This document shows positions 46,307 to 55,329 of a stretch of 64,000 nt of DNA, one piece after another. Numbering within the stretch: position 1 is the stretch's first letter; every line of letters begins with the position of its first letter. The notes beneath the pieces were generated by a model that searched no databases, had not been told where the DNA came from, and saw only the letters and a list, made by a program, of their open reading frames with translations. The stretch lies in NCBI GenBank assembly GCA_027490155.1, contig JAIXYP010000069.1:124001-188000 (forward strand), read 5' to 3'. The DNA is from Cytophagaceae bacterium. GTDB lineage: Bacteria > Bacteroidota > Bacteroidia > Cytophagales > Flexibacteraceae. The position numbers and the translations under genes are program-made.

Positions 46307-47377
46307 GTGGAATCATTGCTCAATCTGTTTTTAGCGTTCCTCTGGTCGTTTGTGATTGCTGTGTTTGCTATACCAAGCATCATCAGCGTTGCCCACCGGA
46401 AGAACTTGCTGGACGAACCCAACTTCAGGGGGATGCACCAGTCCTTGACCCCTCGTCTGGGCGGCTTGGCCATTTTTGCCGGTTTCATCTCATCGATGAC
46501 GCTATTTGGAATGTCAACGCCCTCGATCCAGAAAATATTGGCGGGCAGTGTGCTTTTGTTTTTCATCGGCCTCAAGGACGACATCGTAGCCATTTCGCCT
46601 TTCAAGAAGTTTTTTGTCCAGATTCTGGCCACGGGCATCGTGGTATTCTTGGGGGATATCCGGATAACCTCTTTCCATGGTTTTCTGAATATTGGCGAGA
46701 TTCCGGACGGGATCAGCTATGCGTTTAGTTTCCTGACCATCATCGGCATTACGAATGCGGTCAACCTGATTGATGGTCTCGACGGCCTCGCCGGGTCAAT
46801 CACGATGGTGATCTCGAGTGTCTTTGGTTTGGCGTTCTTTGTGATGGATGACCTACCCTTCACTTTTTTAGCTGTCTGTATAATTGGTGCCATTGTAGGT
46901 TTCTTACGCTACAACATCCACAAGGCCATCATCTTTATGGGCGACACTGGGTCCTTGACATGCGGTTTTCTGGTCTCGGTGATGGCCATCGAGTTCTTGC
47001 ATCAGGATAAACTTCAGGCTAGTCCATCCATATCGGTAGCCATATTGTGCATCCCACTGTATGACACCCTACGTGTTTTTGGCTGGCGTATCCTAAAAGG
47101 CCGTTCGCCCTTTTCGCCAGACAAAAATCACATCCACCACATTCTGAGCCGATCTGGCCTGTCGCAACTCCAGATAGTCGGTACCTTGATCGCCATCAAT
47201 ATGGTTCTTATCGGGATTACTTTCCTGCTACGTGGCCTTGGTGACAACATCCTGTTACCGATCTTGATAGGGCTGTTTGCAGCAGTCACGTTAGGCCTAG
47301 AGTTCTTAGCCAAAAAGCACCCCGAGCACCCCAAGATGGTGGTGCCAGATGCCTTACTAGAGCAGGAGCCTGTCTAG
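46307..47377 (+). CDS. WecA/MraY-family undecaprenyl-phosphate sugar-1-phosphate transferase
   Basis: A 356-residue multi-membrane-helix glycosyltransferase family 4 enzyme. Family blocks are RGMHQSLTPRLGGLAIFAG near the N-terminus, GLKDDIVAISPFKKFFVQ with the catalytic Asp pair, [24 protein letters not shown], and the C-terminal DKNHIHHILSRSGLS, whose His-rich motif resembles WecA rather than MraY. Its likely product is a lipid-linked GlcNAc- or HexNAc-1-phosphate that starts surface polysaccharide synthesis; the exact sugar is not evident. Start GTG 46307; it has a clear promoter candidate upstream. Confidence 0.92.
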   Translation: MESLLNLFLAFLWSFVIAVFAIPSIISVAHRKNLLDEPNFRGMHQSLTPRLGGLAIFAGFISSMTLFGMSTPSIQKILAGSVLLFFIGLKDDIVAISPFKKFFVQILATGIVVFLGDIRITSFHGFLNIGEIPDGISYAFSFLTIIGITNAVNLIDGLDGLAGSITMVISSVFGLAFFVMDDLPFTFLAVCIIGAIVGFLRYNIHKAIIFMGDTGSLTCGFLVSVMAIEFLHQDKLQASPSISVAILCIPLYDTLRVFGWRILKGRSPFSPDKNHIHHILSRSGLSQLQIVGTLIAINMVLIGITFLLRGLGDNILLPILIGLFAAVTLGLEFLAKKHPEHPKMVVPDALLEQEPV

Positions 47378-47672
47378 GACCTGCTGAGACGCCTCATAGG
47401 TATGATCCGCCGATTATAACGGGTGCAAGACGTCCAAACATTGCCGCAACGACAAGGGCAAGGAAGACTGGCAAATCAAACTTTTGGTGATAGATGTTAA
47501 CCAGACACACTAGTTTTGCGTCTTGTTGCTTGGCGTAGGCATCGCAAATGAGAGGCCTCCGCTCATTCCTGATATTGGTAGGTATCGTGATGGCAACAAA
47601 ACGCGGTGCCACATCTGCCACAAGGGCGAAGGTATCCTAGCCATCTTAGTACCATCCATCCCAGCTCCTTCC

Positions 47673-48863
47673 TTGAGATCCAGCATCTTGCGTTTTGGCA
47701 TCCTCCTGTTCTGCTTGTTCAGTCAGCAGATATTGTTCCCTTTTGGGGCACAGGCGGCGGTTGTGCGAGCCTTGCTAGACGATTGGTTAGTATATCATCC
47801 CGTGGGTAAAAACTACTTACCCTACGACTACCAGACCGATCGCAATACACTGACAGTAAGTACCTGGATCAATCCGCGTAGTGATAACTATTATCTTGAG
47901 CTCAGCCAGCCCGTCGGGACCTGTGTGTATTTCAATGGGCACCTTTGGTACAAGGTTGCCAAGCCTGGTACGGTCCATATCTTGCTACAGGATGTATTTG
48001 CCCAAGAGTCACCTAGCCATATCCCTGTTTTCCTAACCATTTTTTCGCCCGGAGGCAAAATATCAGTTGATAAGATGGGCATCGTCAACGAGCCCAAACC
48101 GACCCTGACCACCAAGGCTCTGGTTTATGCCCAAGGCAGTACCACCACTCCAGACCAGAAGCCTATTGTCCTGCCTAAACTCCCATTACGGAACGAGTCA
48201 GCCTTGTTGTTGCTGCTGATCATCTTCCTGTACGGTATCATCAAGCAGTTTGATCCGCGCGAGTTTACGCAGCTGCTATCGGTAGCCGATTTGGTCCGTA
48301 ATCCATTAGAAGGTTACGGCGGAGCAGCGCGCAAGATCTGGACCAGCACCAACATCTTCATGATGACCGCCAACTGCTTGGCCATCACCTACGTCTTTAG
48401 CCTCAGTGACCGATATGAGCCTGCCATCCGGTACGTGCAGGACTTTTTTGTGGATTATCAGCTACTGCCATTGGCATGGTTGGTACCGATCTTGTTTTTC
48501 TTGGCGGGTTGTGCCTACTACCTGCTCAAGTATGTTTTGGTTGAGTTTGCGAGTACCATCTTTCAGGCAAGTCGGGTTAGTACCATCCACTTTTATGAGT
48601 TTCTGCGCCTATCCAGCTTCTTGAGCATCAGCTTGTTGGTCTTGGTTGTGCTGGTCTATAACACCTTCTTCCTGAGCCTATCAGTCCTGTGGGTTGGCCT
48701 TGTTGTTTTGGTAGCGCTAATGCAGGGCTTGCGCGTGCTGAAGGTGACCCTGGTGGCTATGCGGATGGCCAGCTTTAGATTGTTGTACTTAATTGCCTAC
48801 CTTTGCATTACCGAAATTGTACCTATGGTCCTGATGTTGCGCATCCTGATGCCAACTGCCTGA
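47673..48863 (+). CDS. DUF4271 membrane protein
   Basis: A membrane protein with an N-terminal signal-like segment (ILRFGILLFCLFSQQILFPFGAQA), a soluble exported region of about 150 residues, and a C-terminal block of four to six membrane helices starting at LLLLIIFLYGIIKQFDPREF. The helix block with REFTQLLSVADL corresponds to DUF4271 (PF14093), a family of unknown function restricted mostly to Bacteroidota and commonly upstream of the uroporphyrinogen-III synthase gene, as here. No ATG precedes the signal segment. The TTG at 47673 (or 47688) gives a sensible signal peptide; the frame remains open to TTG 47523. The TTG choice is uncertain. The next gene starts 109 bp downstream. Confidence 0.8.
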   Translation: MRSSILRFGILLFCLFSQQILFPFGAQAAVVRALLDDWLVYHPVGKNYLPYDYQTDRNTLTVSTWINPRSDNYYLELSQPVGTCVYFNGHLWYKVAKPGTVHILLQDVFAQESPSHIPVFLTIFSPGGKISVDKMGIVNEPKPTLTTKALVYAQGSTTTPDQKPIVLPKLPLRNESALLLLLIIFLYGIIKQFDPREFTQLLSVADLVRNPLEGYGGAARKIWTSTNIFMMTANCLAITYVFSLSDRYEPAIRYVQDFFVDYQLLPLAWLVPILFFLAGCAYYLLKYVLVEFASTIFQASRVSTIHFYEFLRLSSFLSISLLVLVVLVYNTFFLSLSVLWVGLVVLVALMQGLRVLKVTLVAMRMASFRLLYLIAYLCITEIVPMVLMLRILMPTA

Positions 48864-48972
48864 TCACGAAGTAGGTCCTTTTACGTGCCGAGGATGCCAA
48901 CCCACTAGCTAGTGTTTTGGCTCCGTCCGCTCCATATCATCGATCATCATCCCCCCCGCACGGTTGTTGCCT

Positions 48973-49761
48973 ATGACCACCGAAGACTCAATAGAGGTTA
49001 ACGACAGAATCAAGAAAGTTACGACCCTACTCATCACCCAGGCGACCCCCGCAGAGGAAAACAATCCGTATTCGGCCCTCGCCAAGAAGTATGGTCTCAA
49101 GATCGATTTTCGGCCTTTCATCGAGATTGCTAGGGTTCCCCTGCGCGAGTTCCGGAAGCAGAAGATCAATATCCTGGAGCATACCGCCATTATCTTCACG
49201 AGCCGCCACGCAATCGACAACTTCTTTGGTCTGGCCGGCGAGCTCAAGCTCGAGATGCCCCCAGAGATGAAGTACTTCTGTGTTACCGAGCAAACCGCAA
49301 ATTACCTGCAGAAGTACATTGTGATCCGGAAACGCAAGATTTTTTCGGGCGGACGCACCGCTGCAGACCTCTGCGAAGTGCTCAAGAAACACAAGACGGA
49401 AAACTACCTTTTCCCTTGCAGCAACATCCGTACGCCCGAGATTCCGGAGTTTCTGGCCAAGAATAGCATAGCTTACAAGGAGGCCGTCATGTACGAAACC
49501 GTTAGTTCTGACCTTTCTGACCTTGCGGAAGTCAATTATGACATCATCGCATTCTTTAGCCCTTCTGGTCTAGAATCGCTGAGGGTCAACTTCCCGGACT
49601 TTAAGCAAAACGACACCCGCCTTGCTGCCTTTGGCACCACCACTGCAAAAGCCGTTACGGATGCTGGTTTGGTCCTCGATATTGTAGCTCCGCACCCCAA
49701 TGCCCCTAGCATGACAGGCGCCATCGAGCTATACATCAAAAAAGCAAACAACATTAAGTAG
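48973..49761 (+). CDS. hemD: Uroporphyrinogen-III synthase
   Basis: A 262-residue enzyme of tetrapyrrole synthesis, closing hydroxymethylbilane to uroporphyrinogen III. HemD proteins are poorly conserved, but the family pattern is visible: LITQATPAEENNPY, IIFTSRHAIDNFF (the TSxxAV-type motif), the central hinge with YLFPCSNIRTPEIPEFL, AVMYETV, IAFFSPSGLESL (the second half of the active cleft) and LAAFGTTTAKAVTDAGL. ATG 48973 is preferred over TTG 48964. The position behind a DUF4271 gene is the usual Bacteroidota context and supports the call. Confidence 0.88.
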   Translation: MTTEDSIEVNDRIKKVTTLLITQATPAEENNPYSALAKKYGLKIDFRPFIEIARVPLREFRKQKINILEHTAIIFTSRHAIDNFFGLAGELKLEMPPEMKYFCVTEQTANYLQKYIVIRKRKIFSGGRTAADLCEVLKKHKTENYLFPCSNIRTPEIPEFLAKNSIAYKEAVMYETVSSDLSDLAEVNYDIIAFFSPSGLESLRVNFPDFKQNDTRLAAFGTTTAKAVTDAGLVLDIVAPHPNAPSMTGAIELYIKKANNIK

Positions 49762-49951
49762 CTGTCCTACTCATTTTGACCAAGTTAGCTTCCTGTCTCG
49801 ATCTTTTGACGCATGGAAGCAGTATGGTAGGTTCCCAAAAAAACCAAATATATTAACTTGCGTATCTGATTTTACCATATTTTAGCGCACCGTTCCTAAT
49901 ACAGGTTACGCTACTTTCGCCTAAAAGGTCTCTCACTGGTCATCTTCTGAA

Positions 49952-50944
49952 ATGAAAAAGATACTTCTACTGGTCGTTACTGCACTGATGGTTACTTGGC
50001 ATAGTGCCAATGCGCAGCAAGATGCTCAGTTCACCCAATATATGTTTAACACCTTGTTCTACAACCCGGCCTATGCAGGTCTGGACGAAGGCACAAGGTT
50101 CCAAGTACTTTCGAGAGCACAATGGCTGGGTTACAACACAACCAGTAACGGTTATGGCGGGATCAACACCTATATGGTGTCAGCTAATGCTCCGATCCAG
50201 GCCATCAATAGCGGCATCGGTTTCCATGCCGTGCTGGACTATATTGGGCCACGCCGCCTAGAAGAATATCAATTATCACTTGCTCACCATATCGATCTAG
50301 GCAAAGGAAAACTCAGCTTTGCTTTGCGTCCGGGTGTTAACGGTGTCAGCATCGACCGCGACAGGCTAGTTGCCCGTGACCAGAACGACCAGGTTCTTTC
50401 TCAGCTTAACAATGCACGCTCTTACCGCTTTGACCTTGGCGCTGGCGTGATGTACAAAACCAAAGACTACTATCTAGGAGTGTCTGCAAGCCGTATTTTG
50501 GCCCCTGACTACAACTTTGGCATCAACGTACCGGGCCTAAGCTTCGAAAACAAATCTGTGCCTCATGTGTACCTCACTGGCGGATACAACTTTTTCCTGA
50601 ACGATACTTGGACCCTGACCCCATCAACCCTTGTACGTTACATCACCAACACACCGTCTGACGCATCATTGATGGTTGACGCCAACTTGATGGTTGACTA
50701 CGACAAGTTTATCTTTGGAGGACTTTCTTACCGCTACCGCAGTAGCGATGCTAGCCTTGTAGTAGGTGTTAACCTCTTAAAGGATAAAAACCTTAGGATT
50801 ATCTATGCTGCTGATTTGGTTACCCCAGGTCAAACAGTAGAGGCAACTGCCCGCACTAGCCACGAAATCAGCCTAAGCTATGCTTTGCCTTTCGTGCCAA
50901 GGTTGCCACGCCCTGCCATCAAAACTCCAAGGTTCCGTTACTAG
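49952..50944 (+). CDS. PorP/SprF-family T9SS outer-membrane protein
   Basis: A 330-residue protein. Signal peptide 1-21 (ends SANAQ), followed by QDAQFTQYMFNTLFYNPAYAG, the hallmark start of the PorP/SprF family. Alternating beta strands fill the rest (for example GKLSFALRPGVNG, DYYLGVSASRI, HVYLTGGYNFFLN), as expected of an outer-membrane beta-barrel. Family members help T9SS secrete or anchor specific partners, and dedicated copies often sit beside giant adhesins. This copy lies directly upstream of gldKLMN, so it may be the core-associated paralogue; its specific cargo is not evident. A terminator-like stem-loop follows, so it is probably transcribed separately from gldK. Confidence 0.93.
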   Translation: MKKILLLVVTALMVTWHSANAQQDAQFTQYMFNTLFYNPAYAGLDEGTRFQVLSRAQWLGYNTTSNGYGGINTYMVSANAPIQAINSGIGFHAVLDYIGPRRLEEYQLSLAHHIDLGKGKLSFALRPGVNGVSIDRDRLVARDQNDQVLSQLNNARSYRFDLGAGVMYKTKDYYLGVSASRILAPDYNFGINVPGLSFENKSVPHVYLTGGYNFFLNDTWTLTPSTLVRYITNTPSDASLMVDANLMVDYDKFIFGGLSYRYRSSDASLVVGVNLLKDKNLRIIYAADLVTPGQTVEATARTSHEISLSYALPFVPRLPRPAIKTPRFRY

Positions 50945-50992
50945 GATATCCTTAAACGGACTCACTAGTTGCTTAATACCAGACATATTCTC

Positions 50993-51047
50993 AAAGGTGC
51001 CAACACCGTTGTCTCGCAAGCTGACAAACCGTTGACACCTTTACTTT
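50993..51047 (+). terminator. Long stem-loop with T run after porP/sprF
   Basis: AAAGGTGCCAAC (50993-51004) pairs with GTTGACACCTTT (51031-51042) with one mismatch; a second inner stem (TTGTC/GACAA) lies inside. TACTTTTTG follows. Confidence 0.7.
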
Positions 51048-51076
51048 TTGACAGATAGCAGCTGCAAACTTGCAGT

Positions 51077-51412
51077 CTAATTTATCTGACACCATGATTG
51101 CCCGCTCCAGAGTAACATCAGTCCGCTAGATGATGATGTGTTTGCTGCCCAATGGCGTAGCATGAGTAGGGTAGTCTGATCATCCCCCCACCACATATTT
51201 CCTTCGCTGTGCTGCACGATTGCGGTCTGGATATTGGCGCTGAAAGCCAAGTACCACCACTGCCTTTGGGGTTTTGACGCCCAATCCTGCCAAGCTGATG
51301 TCAAGTTTGACCAAAAAAAATGGTCAGTTGACAAAATATCAGCCAGCGACGGATCAAGATCCCCAAAGTTCAAAATCAGCTGATATGTAGGCTCAGAGCG
51401 GAATTTGAGGTG
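51077..51412 (-). CDS. Unrecognised tryptophan-rich ORF, possible gene or gene remnant
   Basis: An open frame of about 111 codons on the minus strand between the porP terminator and the gldK promoter. It has no ATG near its beginning; the first start-like codon is TTG at 51373 (98 residues). Composition is protein-like but odd: eight to nine Trp, with WSNLTSAWQDWASKPQRQWW followed by YLAFSANIQTAIV and NMWWGDD. There is no signal peptide or recognised domain. It could be a small gene, the remnant of one, or chance; the missing ATG argues against it. Confidence 0.25.
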   Translation of the reverse strand, partial: HLKFRSEPTYQLILNFGDLDPSLADILSTDHFFWSNLTSAWQDWASKPQRQWWYLAFSANIQTAIVQHSEGNMWWGDDQTTLLMLRHWAANTSSSSGLMLLWSGQSWCQIN

Positions 51413-51484
51413 TCAAAAGGTAGGGTTGACAACAAAAAAACCAAAAAATGCGGGTGCTAGGCCTTTATTTTACTGGCCAACCAC

Positions 51485-51514
51485 TTGTAATAAAGAATCA
51501 CTTACATATTTTTG
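51485..51514 (+). promoter_or_regulatory. Promoter of the gldKLMN operon
   Basis: TTG at 51485-51487, a 19-base spacer, and TATTTTTG at 51507-51514 fit the Bacteroidota TTG-N17..23-TAnnTTTG consensus well. The predicted leader to the gldK ATG at 51578 is about 60 bases. Confidence 0.65.
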
Positions 51515-51577
51515 TGATACCAAGACCTAGGCTAAACACTTTGGGCGCTGGTGACAAGTACTTACTTACAAGGTGAT

Positions 51578-52651
51578 ATGAATCGTTCGAACATGAAGAG
51601 TTTCCGCTCAGGGGTGTTACTGGTTGCAGGGCTTATGGCTTTGACAGGCTGTGCGCTCTTCGGAGTTGGCAACCGAAAGATTGAGGGTGAGCTAGTAGGC
51701 TACGAAGGCAGACCAGCTTGGACCCAAGTAGTGCCCTATGGCATGGTCGTGATTCCCTCAGGCACGTTCCACATGGGACAGTCTGACGAGGATATCGCTT
51801 CGTCCAACATTAACTTTAACAAGCAGATCACAATCGGTGGATTCTATATGGATGACACCGAGATCACTAATAATGAGTACCGTCAGTACACCGAGTTCCT
51901 GAAAGAGCTTGGTGAGGAAGGTAATGACACGACGGACTATCGTTTCAATGCTGATCAGGCTAAAATGATTGCCGACAAGAAGTTCTTCCCTGACACAGCA
52001 GTCTGGATGCGTGACTTCTCCCACCACATGGGTGATCCGCTTGTTCAGTACTACTTTTTCCACCCTGCCTTCAATGACTATCCTGTCGTTGGTGTCAACT
52101 GGAAACAAGCTAACTTGTTCTGCAAGTGGCGTACTGAGTTTTACAACACATCACGTGTGATCAACGGTGAGGTGCAAATGCCTAACTTCCGCCTTCCTAG
52201 TGAGGCCGAGTGGGAGTTTGCCGCTCGCGGTGGTCGTGACCTTGCTCCATACCCATGGGGCGGCCCGTACATCCGGAACATGAAAGGCTGTTTGTTGGCT
52301 AACTTCAAGCCAGGACGCGGTAACTATTATGATGACGGCTATAGCTACACAGCGCCAGCAGGTTCGTTCTTCAGTAATGATTACGGCCTATATGACATGA
52401 GCGGAAACGTTAGCGAGTGGTGTGCTGATGCATTTGCCGAGGCTAGCTATCCTATCGTTTGGGACTTGAACCCAACCTACTATAAAGCCACCGAGCCACG
52501 CAAAGTTATCCGTGGCGGATCGTGGAAGGACATTAGTTTCTATCTGCAAACTGGTACCCGTAGCTACGAGTACGAGGACACATCCAAGTCATACGTTGGT
52601 TTCCGCTGCGCGGTTACGTACCTTGGTCGTTCGTCAGGCGAGGAATTCTAG
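51578..52651 (+). CDS. gldK: T9SS ring lipoprotein GldK
   Basis: A 357-residue lipoprotein. A short signal peptide ends in the lipobox LTGC. From about residue 50 the formylglycine-generating-enzyme-like (sulfatase-modifying) fold is clear: VVIPSGTFHMGQS, GGFYMDDTEITNNEYRQY, VVGVNWKQANLFCKW, FRLPSEAEWEFAARGG, YGLYDMSGNVSEWCADAF and VIRGGSWKD. In GldK this fold is structural: with GldN it forms the periplasmic ring of the type IX secretion motor/translocon under the outer membrane. ATG 51578 is chosen; the frame is open to GTG 51551 and another ATG lies at 51593. First gene of gldKLMN, with a good promoter upstream. The next gene begins about 100 bp downstream. Confidence 0.95.
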   Translation: MNRSNMKSFRSGVLLVAGLMALTGCALFGVGNRKIEGELVGYEGRPAWTQVVPYGMVVIPSGTFHMGQSDEDIASSNINFNKQITIGGFYMDDTEITNNEYRQYTEFLKELGEEGNDTTDYRFNADQAKMIADKKFFPDTAVWMRDFSHHMGDPLVQYYFFHPAFNDYPVVGVNWKQANLFCKWRTEFYNTSRVINGEVQMPNFRLPSEAEWEFAARGGRDLAPYPWGGPYIRNMKGCLLANFKPGRGNYYDDGYSYTAPAGSFFSNDYGLYDMSGNVSEWCADAFAEASYPIVWDLNPTYYKATEPRKVIRGGSWKDISFYLQTGTRSYEYEDTSKSYVGFRCAVTYLGRSSGEEF

Positions 52652-52754
52652 GACAATTTAATTGCCCTTTAATTTCTGGAAGCTGATCTCCGCTTTAATT
52701 ACCAACCACAACCAAAATCTTTCACAAGACTACTCCAATCATTCCGTTCAGGCC

Positions 52755-53585
52755 ATGTCCCATTACAGAACCAAAAGGAAGGCGACCTTCCAAGACAAGT
52801 TTTACAACAATATTGCTCCTATCGTCACAGGCGTTGGTGCATCTGTCGTAATCGTCGGTGCCCTTTTCAAAATCCAACACTGGCCAGGTTCTGGTCCTCT
52901 TTTGATTGCTGGTCTCGGTACTGAGGCCTTATTGTTCTTGCTTTTTGCTTTTGCACCACAACATGCTGATCCAGATTGGTCTATCGTGTACAAAGAGCTT
53001 GACCCAGAGTACGAAGGTGATTTCGGCGTCAACCCTGCTGAAGACGGTGCCAAAAACTCTGTCGTGAAACGTCTTGAGGATATGCTCGAGAAAGCCAAAG
53101 TTGATCAGTCATTGGTTGAGAAACTTGGACGTGGCATGAACACCCTAGCTGAAAGCGCAAGCAAAATGTCTGAACTAGGCAATGCTGCTGTCGCAACTGC
53201 CGAGTACAGCAAAAACACCAAAGCCACTGCTGATGCAATGGCCAACATGAACAAGTCATTGTCTGCCACAGCAACTGCTATGGGTGACATCGCTACTTCG
53301 TCTGCTGCTACTGCCAACGACAGCAAAGCATACCATGCTCAAGTCCAGGTAGTGACCAAGAATTTGACCGCACTTAACATGGTGTACGAAAATGAGCTGA
53401 AGGATACCAACAGCCACATCAAGGCCATGAACAAATTTATGGGCAACATGAGCACAGCAATGGACTCAATGGCCTCTGCAGCAGCGGATACTCAGGCTTT
53501 CAAGGCCGAGATGTCCAAACTCAACAAAAACCTGACCTCTCTGAACTCAGTATACGGCAATATGTTGTCAGCTATGCGTGGTTAA
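52755..53585 (+). CDS. gldL: T9SS motor protein GldL
   Basis: A 276-residue inner-membrane protein forming, with GldM, the proton-driven rotary motor of the T9SS and gliding machinery. The N-terminus FYNNIAPIVTGVGASVVIVGALFKIQHWPGSGPLL is the GldL hallmark, with two membrane helices (about 20-40 and 48-66) joined by the FKIQHWPGSG turn. The cytoplasmic part is an Ala/Met/Asn-rich helical region with repeated ALNMVYENEL/ALNSVYGNML-like units. ATG 52755 (MSHYRTKRK) is chosen; the frame is open to 52662, but the family starts here. The second helix contains Glu in GTEALLFLLF, the likely motor carboxylate. Lies between gldK and gldM. Confidence 0.96.
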   Translation: MSHYRTKRKATFQDKFYNNIAPIVTGVGASVVIVGALFKIQHWPGSGPLLIAGLGTEALLFLLFAFAPQHADPDWSIVYKELDPEYEGDFGVNPAEDGAKNSVVKRLEDMLEKAKVDQSLVEKLGRGMNTLAESASKMSELGNAAVATAEYSKNTKATADAMANMNKSLSATATAMGDIATSSAATANDSKAYHAQVQVVTKNLTALNMVYENELKDTNSHIKAMNKFMGNMSTAMDSMASAAADTQAFKAEMSKLNKNLTSLNSVYGNMLSAMRG

Positions 53586-53674
53586 TCACCATTGCGTCGA
53601 CTGAAAACCTTATTTGTTCATATACCCACACACTACTAAAGTATAGGCCCTTATACGGTCTATCATAAAAAGAA

Positions 53675-55306
53675 ATGGCAGGAGGAAAAGAGACCCCAAG
53701 GCAAAAGCTGATTGGGTTGATGTACCTGGTGCTTCTAGCGCTACTTGCGCTACAAGTATCTGATACCGTAATGGAGCGGTTCTTCTTCTTGGAGAGCTCC
53801 CTAATTCGGGCTAAAGACGAGTCTACAACACGTAACATTAACCGTGTTGGTGCAATGGTCAAGAAGGTAGGAGAGATGGGTAATAAGCCTGTTGACGTTG
53901 CCAAGTTGACTGCGGCTCAGGAGCTTCGTGCTAAGACCAAACAGTTGGTCGAAAAGATAGCAGAAATTCGTCAGAGCGTTATTTTTTATTGCTCAGGAAC
54001 CAAGAACGAAAAGGAAACTGTAGATCCTGAAAAAGGCGGATTGTACATCCAGGCCAAAGAAGAGCAAAAAGTTGCTGAGTATCTTGAGCTTAATGGCTCT
54101 AAAGAAGGCAAGGCGCTCAAAAATGGTCTTGATGAGTATGTTAATTACCTCAACGGATTGAAGGCTAAGTTCCCCGAGCTTGCCAACAAGAAGTTTGAGA
54201 TGCTTGCCTTTGACGGTAAGGACGACCCTATATTCAAGAACAATCCTGAGCAAAAAGGTAAGAACTTCCTTGAGCTCAACTTCCACCATACACCACTTGT
54301 AGCTGCTGTTGCAGTACTTGCTGACAAGCAAAACAAGGTGCTGAACTATGAGGCTGACGTATTGTCAAGCTTTAGCGTTGGTGAAGAAGTGATTACGTTT
54401 GACGAAGTTGTTCCGATGTACTCACTAGAGTCCCGCATCGTAGCTGCTGGTACCAAAGCAAAAGGTAAAATCTTCGTTGCTGGTAAAGACAGCAAGTTGA
54501 TTCCTACAATCAGCTTGACAGGTGCCCCTGTTAAGATTGTTGAAGGTGTTGGTGAGTTTGAGTTCACTGCTTCAGGTGGTGCTTATGACCCAGAAACACG
54601 TCGTGTTAAGCAATCCAAAGCCTTCCACATCTCTATGCCGTTCAAGGGCTCTACCAAAGAGTTTGATGGCAAGCTTGAGTACGAAGTTGCTGAGCCACAA
54701 ATCGAGGTTAGCTCTGGTGCAGTATCAGCTCTTTACCTTGAGTGTAACAACCCGCTGAAAATCAAAGTTCCGGCCCTTGGTGCAGAATACAACCCGAGCT
54801 TCAACTGCTCTGGTGGTTCGATCAAGAAAGGTGCCTCGATCGGTGATGCTATTGTTTACCCAACCAACCCAGCTGGTGTTGAAATTGGTGTCAACAGTGA
54901 TGGTACCAACCTTGGTAGTGTTAAGTTCAAAACCAAAGCTGTACCTAACCCATCATTCGAGGTTAAAACAGGTGGTCGCCCAGTTGATTTCCTGAAAGGT
55001 GAGCGTAACAACATCATTAACGTGACTATCAAGGCCGTTCCTGATGCTGGTTTTGCTGCTGCCTGTCCTGATGATGCTGTTTACCAAATTGCCTCTTGCG
55101 AGGCTGCACTCATCGTTGGTGGTGGTGTCCGTAAAACAACTAGGTTTACTAGTGGTGTGATTCGTGTGGGTGATCTTAACCCGAATCCAGGATCACGTAT
55201 CTTTATTAAGATTGAAAAACTTGTTCGTATCACTGCGACAGGTGACCAAAAAGAAGTGAAAATGCCAGATCAGAGCCGCATTTTCAACATCAGCTTCATT
55301 GAGTAG
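53675..55306 (+). CDS. gldM: T9SS motor shaft protein GldM
   Basis: A 543-residue protein with a short cytoplasmic start (MAGGKETPRQKLIGLMYLVL), one membrane helix (about 12-33, LMYLVLLALLALQVSD) and a large periplasmic part. The family's KETPRQKLIGLMYLVLLALLAL start is unmistakable. The periplasmic part is a helical D1 domain (about 40-215) and three Ig-like beta domains (about 220-540), which form the elongated shaft that transmits rotation to the GldK/GldN ring. GldM functions as a dimer in the 5:2 GldL:GldM motor known from structures. It starts 90 bp after gldL and ends 24 bp before gldN. Confidence 0.97.
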   Translation: MAGGKETPRQKLIGLMYLVLLALLALQVSDTVMERFFFLESSLIRAKDESTTRNINRVGAMVKKVGEMGNKPVDVAKLTAAQELRAKTKQLVEKIAEIRQSVIFYCSGTKNEKETVDPEKGGLYIQAKEEQKVAEYLELNGSKEGKALKNGLDEYVNYLNGLKAKFPELANKKFEMLAFDGKDDPIFKNNPEQKGKNFLELNFHHTPLVAAVAVLADKQNKVLNYEADVLSSFSVGEEVITFDEVVPMYSLESRIVAAGTKAKGKIFVAGKDSKLIPTISLTGAPVKIVEGVGEFEFTASGGAYDPETRRVKQSKAFHISMPFKGSTKEFDGKLEYEVAEPQIEVSSGAVSALYLECNNPLKIKVPALGAEYNPSFNCSGGSIKKGASIGDAIVYPTNPAGVEIGVNSDGTNLGSVKFKTKAVPNPSFEVKTGGRPVDFLKGERNNIINVTIKAVPDAGFAAACPDDAVYQIASCEAALIVGGGVRKTTRFTSGVIRVGDLNPNPGSRIFIKIEKLVRITATGDQKEVKMPDQSRIFNISFIE

Positions 55307-55329
55307 GTTCTGGTACAAACAGGTGTAAT

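Larger units (their letters stand above)
50945..51577. other. Intergenic region between porP/sprF and gldK, about 630 bp
   Basis: Holds the porP terminator (50993-51047), the doubtful minus-strand ORF (51077-51412) and the gld operon promoter (51485-51514). A short TGACCA/TGGTCA inverted repeat with an A-rich loop lies near 51306-51326. Confidence 0.5.
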
